This document shows positions 16,021 through 24,109 of a stretch of DNA of 38,402 bases, piece after piece (the stretch's first letter is position 1; every line of letters starts with the position of its first letter). The notes below the pieces were generated by a model. It did not search any database and had not been told where the DNA came from. It saw nothing but the letters and a program-made list of their open reading frames with translations. Both the position numbers and the translations under genes were made by a program. Origin of the DNA: Bacteroidales bacterium (GTDB taxonomy: Bacteria; Bacteroidota; Bacteroidia; Bacteroidales; JAEINX01); contig JAEINX010000032.1 in the NCBI GenBank assembly GCA_016342645.1, positions 1 through 38,402 of the forward strand. The letters are read 5' to 3'.

Positions 16021-17346
16021 ATGAATATGAAAAACACACCTATAAACCAAGAAGTTGTAAGTAGAAAAATCAAAGAGAGCAAACTCCCAAACATTGGTAA
16101 GGCCTCAATTAGAGAACTTTTAAAGGTAGTAAATCAGATTGAGGAAGAAACAGGTGAGAAATTTATCAGAATGGAAATGGGAATTCCCGGACTGGAAGCA
16201 GTTCAAATTGGAGTAGATGCTGAAATAGAAGCTCTAAAAAAAGGGGTAGCTTCAAAATATGTGAACATTGAGGGGATACCCGAGTTTAAAACCGAGGGAC
16301 AACGCTTCGTTAAATTATTTTTGGATGTTGATGTTGAAAAATCCGGATGTATTCCAACTGTTGGCTCAACATCAGGGAGTTTTTCAACTTTTATGACCCT
16401 AGGAAATTTATATGACAAGCCTTATACACATTTATTTATTGATCCCGGTTTTCCTTTGCATAAGCAACAATTAAGGGCCTTAAATCATAATTTTGAAAGT
16501 TTTGATGTTTACGATTATCGTGGAGACAAATTACATGAAAAGTTAGAATCGCATCTGTCGAAAGGAAATATTACTTCAATTTTATATTCCAACCCTAATA
16601 ATCCCTCCTGGATTTGCTTTACAGATAAAGAATTAAGAATAATAGGGGAATTGGCAAATAAATACAATGTCATTGTTATGGAGGACCTTGCATATTTTGG
16701 CATGGATTTCCGAAAAAATTATTCAGTACCGGGAGAGCCGCCTTACCAACCCACCGTTGCAAAATATACCGATAATTTCATCTTGTTAATATCAAGCTCT
16801 AAAGCATTTAGTTATGCGGGCCAGAGATTGGGAATGTTGGTGGTTTCCGATAAAATATTTAATTTATCGTCAGAATACTTAAAAATGAGCTATAATTCCG
16901 ATATTTTTGGGCAAGCACTGATTTATGGCTCACTTTATGCAATAAACGCCGGAACTGCTCATTCTCCTCAATATGCGGTTACTTCAATATTTAGAGCCGC
17001 TAATAATAAAGAATTTAATTACCGCGAAGATGTTTTAGAATACGCCGAAAGGGCTGAGAAAATGAAGAAATTATTTACTACAAACGGTTTTAAAATTGTT
17101 TATGATAAAGATGAAGATGACCCTATTGCACATGGCTTCTATTTCACATTTTCTTATCCGGGTTTTACAGGCGAAGAATTACTCGAAGAACTTTTATATT
17201 ATGGCATAAGCGGAATTTCGCTAGCAATTACCGGTAGTACAAGAACCGAAGGTTTAAGAGCTTGTGTTTCATTGGTTCATCAAAATCAACTCCCTGACCT
17301 TGAATATCGCTTAAAAAAATTCAAAGAACATCATCCGCTTAATTAA
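16021..17346 (+). CDS. Class I/II PLP-dependent aminotransferase
   Basis: 441 residues, fold type I. Visible features are a substrate-loop segment MEMGIPGLEA, the cofactor-binding TVGSTSGSF, SNPNNPSW (the NPNNP motif common to class I), EDLAYFGMDF (Asp and Tyr contacts to PLP), and the Schiff-base lysine in ISSSKAFSYAGQRLGM. The C-terminal arginine region (STRTEGLRACVSL) fits the carboxylate anchor. The substrate cannot be told from sequence; a conserved Bacteroidota clade near aspartate or aromatic aminotransferases is plausible. The start is ATG 16021 because the upstream TTG lies in the promoter; 16027 is also possible. It is divergent from the formyltransferase gene. Confidence 0.88.
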   Translation: MNMKNTPINQEVVSRKIKESKLPNIGKASIRELLKVVNQIEEETGEKFIRMEMGIPGLEAVQIGVDAEIEALKKGVASKYVNIEGIPEFKTEGQRFVKLFLDVDVEKSGCIPTVGSTSGSFSTFMTLGNLYDKPYTHLFIDPGFPLHKQQLRALNHNFESFDVYDYRGDKLHEKLESHLSKGNITSILYSNPNNPSWICFTDKELRIIGELANKYNVIVMEDLAYFGMDFRKNYSVPGEPPYQPTVAKYTDNFILLISSSKAFSYAGQRLGMLVVSDKIFNLSSEYLKMSYNSDIFGQALIYGSLYAINAGTAHSPQYAVTSIFRAANNKEFNYREDVLEYAERAEKMKKLFTTNGFKIVYDKDEDDPIAHGFYFTFSYPGFTGEELLEELLYYGISGISLAITGSTRTEGLRACVSLVHQNQLPDLEYRLKKFKEHHPLN

Positions 17347-17463
17347 TTCTTTTTGGGCAATTTAAAATTGAAAACTACAGTTCTGAAAATGTGCAATTTG
17401 TAATATTAGTGATTAATTTAATTTTATTGTAATATTTTTTACTAAAATTAAATTATTATTATA

Positions 17464-17471
17464 TAATTTTG
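17464..17471 (+). promoter_or_regulatory. -7 promoter element TAATTTTG of the glycogen cluster
   Basis: Exact TAnnTTTG match 45 bases before ATG 17516, in a very AT-rich stretch. It is the likely promoter for the three-gene glycogen operon. Confidence 0.45.
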
Positions 17472-17515
17472 CAATTTATAATTGTTGGTTAAAAGATAAA
17501 CACAAGAAATTGAAT

Positions 17516-19468
17516 ATGAGTTATATTAATTTTGATAAGAATAAACTGATAAATTTGAAGTACTCATTGCAGCGTGAACTGATCAGGTCAAATACTTTAG
17601 GTTCTTATGCAAGTACAACAATAATCGGCTGCAATACAAGAAAATATCATGGCTTACTTATTACCCCTCAACCAAATATTGATAACGAAAACCATGTAAT
17701 TTTATCAAATCTTGATGAAACCATTATTCAGAATGGTGCTGAGTTTAATCTTGGTATTCATATGTATGATGGTGGTATTTACGATCCAAAGGGGCACAAA
17801 TATATTAGAGATTTTACGAGCGACCCCATACCTAAATTAACATACAGAGTTGGAGGAGTTGTTCTTACAAAGGAAAGATTGTTTTCTTATAAAAATGATC
17901 AGATTTTGATTAAATATACTGTTGAAGAAGCCACTTCGCCTATCGTACTTCGCTTTAAACCTTTTCTTGCTTTCAGAAATATACACAGCTTAAGTTGTGC
18001 AAACCTCGGATTAAATAATAAGTACGAAAGTATTCAGAATGGAATTAAAGTTCAGATGTACGAATCTTATACTCCTTTGTTTATGCAATTCTCTAAGGAA
18101 ACTGAATACACTCACGTTCCTCATTGGTATTATAATATTGAATATATCAGAGAAAGGGAAAGAGGTTATGAATCATTAGAAGATTTGTATGTTCCGGGAT
18201 TTTTTGAACTCAAAATCAAAAAAGGTGAAAGCATTGTTTTTGCAGGTGGACTAAAAGAAATTAGGCCGGTTGTGATTAAGAAGTCATATAATTCCGAGGT
18301 AAATAATAGAATAAAGCGCAATAGTTTTGAAAATTGTTTAATAAATTCGGCTAAGCAATTTATTGTTAAAAGAAATAAAAACACCAAAATAATTGCAGGA
18401 TTTCCTTGGTTTGGAGCATGGGGCCGTGATACATTTATTTCTTTACCGGGTTTAACTCTATCTATTGGTGACCAAGAAACATGCAAGTCTGTAATTAAGT
18501 CAATGCTAAAAAATCTAAACGGGCCTTTATTTCCAAATTGTGGCGACAGCAGCGATGCTTCCTATAACTCGGTTGATGCTCCTTTATGGTTTTTCTGGGC
18601 ATTGCAACAATATGCAGAGGCTTCAGGTACCGAAAATACTATTTGGAAAAAGTATGGTAAAAAAATGCAGTTAATTTTAAACGGATACCGCGATGGAACC
18701 GATTATAATATTAAAATGCACTCAAACAGTTTGATTTTTGCAGGCGAGAAAGGAAAAGCATTAACATGGATGGATGCAATTGTTGATGGAAAAGCTGTTA
18801 CGCCACGAATAGGCTATGCTGTCGAAATAAATGCTTTGTGGTATAATGCTGTCTGGTTTAGCCTCGAGATGGCTCAATTGGCCGGCGACAATGATTTTGT
18901 CAAAAGTTGGGAACATACTCCCGAACATATTACAAATTCATTCCTGAAAACTTTTTGGGATGAAGAAAAAGGATACCTTGCCGATTATGCTAATGAAAAT
19001 TTTCAAGATTGGTCAGTTAGGCCTAATCAGGTTTTTGCGACTTCGTTAAAATTTACTCCAATTAACGACACAGTAAAAAAATCGGTCCTTGACACAATTA
19101 AAAAAGAACTTCTAACACCGCGAGGTTTGAGAACTTTATCTCCAAAAAATCCGGCCTATAAAGGATCTTACGAAGGTAATCAAAGTGAAAGAGACCTTGC
19201 TTATCATCAGGGAGTTGTTTGGCCATGGCTATTAGGGCATTTTTCCGAAGCTTGGTTAAAAATATACGGCTCGTCTGGAATTTCATTAATAGAATCTTTA
19301 TATAAAGGATTTGAAAATGTTATGACGGAAGCAGGTATTGGAACAATTTCTGAAGTTTATGATGGCGATCCACCATATAATTCGGGTGGCGCAATTTCAC
19401 AGGCGTGGAGTGTTGCCGAGCTTTTAAGAATAAATCAATTACTTAAAAAATACAATCAAAATATTTAA
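17516..19468 (+). CDS. Amylo-alpha-1,6-glucosidase (glycogen debranching enzyme, GH133-type)
   Basis: 650 residues from ATG 17516; a TTG two codons earlier is less likely. The N-terminal domain (about 1-270) has the conserved NTRKYHGLL motif of bacterial debranching enzymes. The C-terminal (alpha/alpha)6 catalytic domain has FPWFGAWGRDTFISLPGL near 300, DAPLWFFWA, WMDA near 430 and YHQGVVWPWLLG near 570. It removes alpha-1,6 branch points from glycogen in the cytoplasm. No signal peptide is present. It is followed after 6 bases by a glycogen synthase-like glycosyltransferase and then by a GH57 enzyme, an order I recall from Bacteroides genomes. It is probably the first gene of a glycogen turnover operon. 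Confidence 0.92.
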   Translation: MSYINFDKNKLINLKYSLQRELIRSNTLGSYASTTIIGCNTRKYHGLLITPQPNIDNENHVILSNLDETIIQNGAEFNLGIHMYDGGIYDPKGHKYIRDFTSDPIPKLTYRVGGVVLTKERLFSYKNDQILIKYTVEEATSPIVLRFKPFLAFRNIHSLSCANLGLNNKYESIQNGIKVQMYESYTPLFMQFSKETEYTHVPHWYYNIEYIRERERGYESLEDLYVPGFFELKIKKGESIVFAGGLKEIRPVVIKKSYNSEVNNRIKRNSFENCLINSAKQFIVKRNKNTKIIAGFPWFGAWGRDTFISLPGLTLSIGDQETCKSVIKSMLKNLNGPLFPNCGDSSDASYNSVDAPLWFFWALQQYAEASGTENTIWKKYGKKMQLILNGYRDGTDYNIKMHSNSLIFAGEKGKALTWMDAIVDGKAVTPRIGYAVEINALWYNAVWFSLEMAQLAGDNDFVKSWEHTPEHITNSFLKTFWDEEKGYLADYANENFQDWSVRPNQVFATSLKFTPINDTVKKSVLDTIKKELLTPRGLRTLSPKNPAYKGSYEGNQSERDLAYHQGVVWPWLLGHFSEAWLKIYGSSGISLIESLYKGFENVMTEAGIGTISEVYDGDPPYNSGGAISQAWSVAELLRINQLLKKYNQNI

Positions 19469-19474
19469 GAAAAT

Positions 19475-20764
19475 ATGAAAGTATTGATGTTCGGGTGGGA
19501 ATTTCCACCTCATATTACCGGAGGACTTGGAACTGCTTGTTTCGGATTGACAAAGGGTTTGACAAAGCATGGCACCGAAGTAATTTTTGTTGTACCAAAA
19601 GCTTATGGAGACGAAAATCAAGAAGCCGTAAAACTTGTTAATGCAAGCGATATTTCGATTGATTATGAAGATAAAACTTATAAAGAATACTGGAATCGTA
19701 TAACTTATATGGAAATAGGATCAAACCTTATTCCTTATGTCGGGCCGGAAGAATTTAAAAGTATTGTTGAGAAAAATAGACTCAACTCAATTGAGGAAGA
19801 AAAATCAATACTTTCGGAGAGATTTATTTTTTCGGGTAAATACGGAAAAGATCTAATGGATGAAGTTTCACGCTATGCTTTAATAAGTTCAGCCGTTGCT
19901 GCAAAAAGTAAATTTGATGTAATTCATGCTCACGATTGGTTGACTTATCCTGCCGGAATTGCAGCTAAAAGTGTAAGCGGGAAACCTTTAGTGGTTCATA
20001 TGCATGCTACCGAGTTTGATCGTTCGGGCGAAAACATCAATCAAAGCGTTTATGATATCGAGCGGAAAGGAATGGAAGAAGCCGACAAAGTTATCACAGT
20101 CAGTAATCTCACTCGTCAAATAGTAATTGAAAAATATGGCATTGATCCTAAAAAAATCACAACCGTTTATAATGCTGTTGAGCCACTTAACAAAAAGCCT
20201 TCGTATTTTAATGAAAGGGCTATTGAAGAAAAAATTGTGAGTTTTGTTGGAAGAATTACATTTCAAAAAGGACCTGAATACTTTATTGAAGCAGCAAAAA
20301 AAATTCTTGATGTTGATAAAAATGTGAAGTTTGTAATGGCGGGTTCAGGTGATATGCTAAACAGAATGATAAGCCGTGTTGCTCAATTGCGAATTGCAAA
20401 GAACTTTCATTTCGCCGGTTTTTTGAAAGGCGATGATGTTGATAAAATGTTTTCCATGAGCGATGTTTTTGTTATGCCCTCGGTTTCTGAACCATTTGGT
20501 ATTGTGCCGCTTGAAGCTATGCGATCGAATGTACCGGTTGTAATTTCAAAACAATCGGGGGTTTCGGAAATACTAATTCATGCTTTAAAAGTAGATTTTT
20601 GGGATATTGATGCACTTGCAGATTCAATTTTCGGTTTGCTTCATTATGATGCTTTATCGAAAGTATTTAAAAAATTCGGTAAAGAGGAAGTTGATAATTT
20701 GAAATGGGAAAATGCTGCCATTAAAGTTATTGATGTTTACAAATCGGCCATGTCGCTTAATTAA
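19475..20764 (+). CDS. GT4-type glycosyltransferase (glycogen synthase-like)
   Basis: 429 residues. The N-terminus MFGWEFPPHITGGLG carries the glycine-rich sugar-nucleotide loop (GGLG, the KTGGL equivalent). The middle has VIHAHDWLTYPAG, typical of glycogen synthases and GT4 enzymes. The C-terminal GT-B lobe has FVGRITFQKGPEYFIEA and the nucleotide-binding SVSEPFGIVPLEAM (E-X7-E). It begins 6 bases after the debranching enzyme gene, so the two are co-translated or co-transcribed. Likely role: chain elongation of glycogen from an activated glucose donor. It is shorter than the classical GlgA of about 480 residues. Confidence 0.9.
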   Translation: MKVLMFGWEFPPHITGGLGTACFGLTKGLTKHGTEVIFVVPKAYGDENQEAVKLVNASDISIDYEDKTYKEYWNRITYMEIGSNLIPYVGPEEFKSIVEKNRLNSIEEEKSILSERFIFSGKYGKDLMDEVSRYALISSAVAAKSKFDVIHAHDWLTYPAGIAAKSVSGKPLVVHMHATEFDRSGENINQSVYDIERKGMEEADKVITVSNLTRQIVIEKYGIDPKKITTVYNAVEPLNKKPSYFNERAIEEKIVSFVGRITFQKGPEYFIEAAKKILDVDKNVKFVMAGSGDMLNRMISRVAQLRIAKNFHFAGFLKGDDVDKMFSMSDVFVMPSVSEPFGIVPLEAMRSNVPVVISKQSGVSEILIHALKVDFWDIDALADSIFGLLHYDALSKVFKKFGKEEVDNLKWENAAIKVIDVYKSAMSLN

Positions 20765-20801
20765 ATATGTTTAAAAATAGAATATTCAAAATATAGAATT
20801 T

Positions 20802-22388
20802 ATGAGATCAATTTGTTTTTATTTTCAGGTTCACCAACCTTACAGGCTTCGTACCTATCGCTTTTTCGACATTGGAAAGGATCATAATTATTTTGACGAT
20901 TATAATAATCAATCTATTATGAGACGGGTAGCTGATAAATGTTATATTCCGATGAATAATTTATTATTGGAATTAATAAAAGAATTCGGGACAGCTTTTA
21001 AAGTTTCTTTTTCTATTTCAGGCACTGCTTTAGATCAATTTGAGCAATATACTCCTGATGTTTTGGAAAGTTATAAAAGGCTGGCAGACACAGGTTGTGT
21101 CGAATTTCTTTCAGAAACTTATTCGCATTCGCTTTCGTCATTAAAAAATAAAGATGAGTTTTTCGAACAAGTTGAAATTCATAAACAAAAGATTGAAAAG
21201 TTTTTTGGTATAAAACCCGAAACTTTCAGGAATACTGAGCTGATCTATTCGGACGGAATAGGGGAGATGGTTTCGGAAATGGGTTTTCAAACTATGCTAA
21301 CTGAAGGGGCAAAACATGTACTCGGTTGGAAAAGCCCGAATTATCTTTATTGTAATGCAATTAATCCGAAATTGAAATTATTGCTGAAAAACTTCAGGCT
21401 TAGCGATGATATAGCTTTCAGATTTTCGCAACAAAGCTGGGACGAATGGCCATTGACTACCGAAAAATTTGTCGGATGGCTCAATCAGATTGACCCTGCG
21501 GAAGAAGTTGTTAATTTATTTATGGATTACGAAACTTTCGGTGAGCATCAATGGCCCGAAACCGGAATTTTTGATTTCATGAAATACCTCCCGCGAATGG
21601 TTTTTGAGCGAACAAATTTTTCATTCAATACGCCTGCTGAGGTTTCAAGAAATTTACAACCCATGTCAGCAATTCATGTCCAATATCCTATCTCATGGGC
21701 TGACGAAGAACGTGATTTGACTGCATGGCTTGGCAACGACTTGCAGGATGAAGCTTTCGATAGTTTATATTCCATTTACGATAAAGTTAAGAATTGTGAT
21801 GACTGGCTAATAAAAAGAGACTGGCGATATTTGCAAACAAGCGACCACTTTTATTATATGTGCACAAAATGGTTTTCTGATGGTGATGTTCATAAATATT
21901 TTAATCCCTACGGAACACCTTATGAGGCTTTTATAAATTTTATGAATGTGCTTTCCGATTTTATTATAAGAGTTGAAAAATGTAATAAAATCAAAGAAAG
22001 TGATTTTTCGGAGACTAAGGAGAAGGTGACTGAAATTACCGATGAATTAGGAAAAAAGCTAAAAGAGAAAACAGGAATAATTGTTAGTAAAGCAAAAAAG
22101 ATAGTTGCTGAAAAGAAAGAAAAAGTTCCGAATTTTGATGATATAAAAAGTCTGTCAAATGCAAAGATAAAGCAGGTTTTAAAAAACATAGATGTTGAAT
22201 CACTTACGGTTGCCTTAAAGGATGCCGAGAAAGAAGTAGTTGAAAAAATACTACCCAACCTTGGGAAGCGTGCAAAACAAAAATATGATGAACTTGAGGC
22301 TAAAGCAGAAAAGTTTAAGAAATCTGATGTTAAGAAATTTAGAAATAGAATCGAAGAAGAGATTAGAAGATTGAAGTTTAAAGGCTAA
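20802..22388 (+). CDS. GH57 alpha-amylase/4-alpha-glucanotransferase with a FliG-like C-terminal domain
   Basis: 528 residues. Residues 1-395 are a GH57 catalytic domain: the FQVHQPYR start, catalytic nucleophile E146 in FRNTELIYSDGIGEM, and acid D242 in FMDYETFGEHQW. It acts on alpha-1,4 glucans in the cytoplasm and fits the glycogen operon. Typical Bacteroidota members end near residue 400-460. Residues 395-440 are a charged, probably coiled, linker. Residues 443-528 then read like the FliG C-terminal domain: FDDIKSLSNAKIKQVLKNID, LTVALKDAEKEVVEKIL, PNLGKRAKQK and SDVKKFRNRIEEEIRRL. FliG has the parallel LALALKGASEEVREKILSNMSKRA...LSDVEEAQ pattern. There is no other flagellar gene here. The fusion is read directly, with no frame break, and its function is unknown. 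Confidence 0.88.
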   Translation: MRSICFYFQVHQPYRLRTYRFFDIGKDHNYFDDYNNQSIMRRVADKCYIPMNNLLLELIKEFGTAFKVSFSISGTALDQFEQYTPDVLESYKRLADTGCVEFLSETYSHSLSSLKNKDEFFEQVEIHKQKIEKFFGIKPETFRNTELIYSDGIGEMVSEMGFQTMLTEGAKHVLGWKSPNYLYCNAINPKLKLLLKNFRLSDDIAFRFSQQSWDEWPLTTEKFVGWLNQIDPAEEVVNLFMDYETFGEHQWPETGIFDFMKYLPRMVFERTNFSFNTPAEVSRNLQPMSAIHVQYPISWADEERDLTAWLGNDLQDEAFDSLYSIYDKVKNCDDWLIKRDWRYLQTSDHFYYMCTKWFSDGDVHKYFNPYGTPYEAFINFMNVLSDFIIRVEKCNKIKESDFSETKEKVTEITDELGKKLKEKTGIIVSKAKKIVAEKKEKVPNFDDIKSLSNAKIKQVLKNIDVESLTVALKDAEKEVVEKILPNLGKRAKQKYDELEAKAEKFKKSDVKKFRNRIEEEIRRLKFKG

Positions 22389-22422
22389 AGTTTAAATCCT
22401 TTATTTTCTTAATGTTTTTCAT

Positions 22423-22992
22423 TTAAGGGTTTAATCGCTTTTGAAGCATGCTATCAATTTTTTCAAAAAGTTTTATAGGATTATAATTTCGCCAGGGGAT
22501 TTCATCGAAAAGCCCACCTAAGGCAATGTAATAATCAATATTACTGCTACAAAATTCCTGAATTACATGTTCGCGGAAATTAATTCCAACAATCCAACCA
22601 TCCTCAATATCATCGACCCATTCCCGATAATAGTCATCTTCAGCCGAATGGAAATTTAAAACATTTTCGCCTATTAAAATAAATTTAGTAATTCCATTTG
22701 AAATTAAAACATCAAGGACATCACGCTTAAAGCACATAATATCATTATGAAGTGTATCGTTCCATTCGCCAAGCAACTCAATTACACTGAAACCTATAGA
22801 ATAATTTGAATAAAGTATTTTGACATATAAAGTTGAAGATCCCATAAAATCCCATTGGGGATGAATGAAATGGTTATAGATAGCATTTGAAAATTCAAAT
22901 TCGCTATAAGTACAATTAAAAAATGGCGAAAGTTCGTCTTCTGAAGCAATATAATGGTGGCGCCACGAATAAAAAGGCTCTAAAGTATGCAT
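22423..22992 (-). CDS. Conserved hypothetical protein
   Basis: 189 residues, soluble, rich in Trp, Tyr and acidic residues, with no signal peptide or membrane segment. It opens HTLEPFYSWRHHYIASEDELSPFF and ends WRNYNPIKLFEKIDSMLQKRL. The middle alternates strand-like (TKFILIGENVLNF, DYYIALGGLF) and helical segments, so a compact alpha/beta fold is likely. I recognise no named domain. It is convergent with the GH57 gene (34 bases apart) and is not obviously part of that operon. The bases from 22993 to 23209 hold no gene I can support. Confidence 0.6.
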   Translation of the reverse strand: MHTLEPFYSWRHHYIASEDELSPFFNCTYSEFEFSNAIYNHFIHPQWDFMGSSTLYVKILYSNYSIGFSVIELLGEWNDTLHNDIMCFKRDVLDVLISNGITKFILIGENVLNFHSAEDDYYREWVDDIEDGWIVGINFREHVIQEFCSSNIDYYIALGGLFDEIPWRNYNPIKLFEKIDSMLQKRLNP

Positions 22993-23209
22993 TTTTATAT
23001 TATAGTTTATTAAGTGATTAGGTCTTTAGACATAAAAATATTTTATTAAAATTATCAATTGCAAAATTACAATATTGTCAACAACTTTTAGGCTCAATAT
23101 ATTTTACAGGTGCGTTAAAAAATTTCCTAATTGCTTAATAACCTAATTGTTCTAATTCCCAAATTATTTGTCTAAATTTTATAGCGCTAGCAATGATAGA
23201 AAAATTTAA

Positions 23210-23217
23210 TATCTTTG
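23210..23217 (+). promoter_or_regulatory. -7 promoter element TATCTTTG of the toxin-antitoxin pair
   Basis: Exact TAnnTTTG match ending 15 bases before the antitoxin ATG at 23233, implying a very short leader. No clear -33 TTTG at the usual spacing. Confidence 0.5.
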
Positions 23218-23232
23218 TAAAAAAAGAAAAAA

Positions 23233-23472
23233 ATGAGAGCAATTGAAATAGCTTCAAAAACAGATGCAAGGGGACATTTGAAAATAGATTGCCAGCTTGA
23301 TAGCTTAGATAGCAATGTTCGTGTAATAATTTTACTTGATGATAATATACCGGATCAAGACGAAGAAAAACTATGGATGTCTTCAATATCAAAAAATCCG
23401 GCTTTTGATTTTTTAAATGATCCGTCTGAAGATGTTTATTCAATAAATGATGGAGTACCATTCAATGATTAA
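23233..23472 (+). CDS. Putative antitoxin of a MazF-type pair
   Basis: 79 residues. The N-terminus (MRAIEIASKTDARGHLKIDC) could form a short beta strand and turn of the kind seen in small DNA-binding antitoxins. The C-terminal half is acidic (DQDEEKLW, DPSEDVYSINDGVPFND), typical of a flexible toxin-neutralising tail. No named antitoxin family is certain. The call rests on size, charge and an 8-base overlap with a MazF-family gene. It probably binds its own promoter, as antitoxins usually do. Confidence 0.65.
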   Translation: MRAIEIASKTDARGHLKIDCQLDSLDSNVRVIILLDDNIPDQDEEKLWMSSISKNPAFDFLNDPSEDVYSINDGVPFND

Positions 23473-23809
23473 AAACTCAATTGTATTAGTTCCTTTTCCT
23501 TTTGATAATTTTTCCACCTCAAAAGTTAGACCAAGCCTTTGTTTGACTTCTGCTATCGGGAAACATAAACACGTTATTATAGCATTTATTTCAAGTAAAA
23601 TTCCAGACGAGCCAATTGAAAGTGATTTCTTAATTAAAAAAAATAGTGTCAATTGCATTGGCACCGGTTTAGCAGTTGATTCTGTAATAAGGTTACATAA
23701 AATAGTAACAATACCACAAAATTTAATTAAAAGGAAATTGGGAATGATTAATGCGGATGTCGAAAAAATAATTACAAAGAAAATACATCAACTGTTTGAA
23801 TATGAATAA
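23465..23809 (+). CDS. PemK/MazF-family endoribonuclease toxin
   Basis: 114 residues from ATG 23465, which overlaps the antitoxin stop (ATGATTAA). A start at 23447 would add six residues. The SH3-like MazF fold is visible: IVLVPFPF-D at the start, SKVRPSLCLTS with the catalytic-region arginine after the turn, VIIAFISSKI, then the C-terminal SVIRLHKIVTIPQNLIKRKLGMI, in which R-x-x-K/xG-x-I is usual for the family. Such toxins cut mRNA at short sequences. Target unknown. It is translationally coupled to the antitoxin. Confidence 0.85.
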   Translation: MIKNSIVLVPFPFDNFSTSKVRPSLCLTSAIGKHKHVIIAFISSKIPDEPIESDFLIKKNSVNCIGTGLAVDSVIRLHKIVTIPQNLIKRKLGMINADVEKIITKKIHQLFEYE

Positions 23810-24109
23810 AATTATCATTTCTTTTTGAAATTATACTTCTATTGCAACTTTAGTTATAACTGAAGTTTCGCACTTTCCTGAGAAATATGTAATCCTATAA
23901 AATGCACTTTTCGTCTTACCACTGAAAAAATAATAGCATGTGAAAAATATAAGTATTTTTGAAACCTTATTTTTATAATAATTGCTTTCATTGAAAATAA
24001 ACTGATACGGATCGGGGATGCAGTAAATTATCTTACTAACTAATGAAAAATTAAGTCATTTATGTTTACAACTACTGCAAAGTTTACGAAGCGAAGCAAG
24101 TGCGTATGT
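23810..24109. other. Non-coding gap, no feature recognised
   Basis: About 300 bases of AT-rich sequence between the toxin gene and the preferred start of the FUSC-type gene. I see no tRNA, strong hairpin terminator or TAnnTTTG element. An in-frame ATG at 24062 lies within it and is the alternative start of the next gene. Confidence 0.4.
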
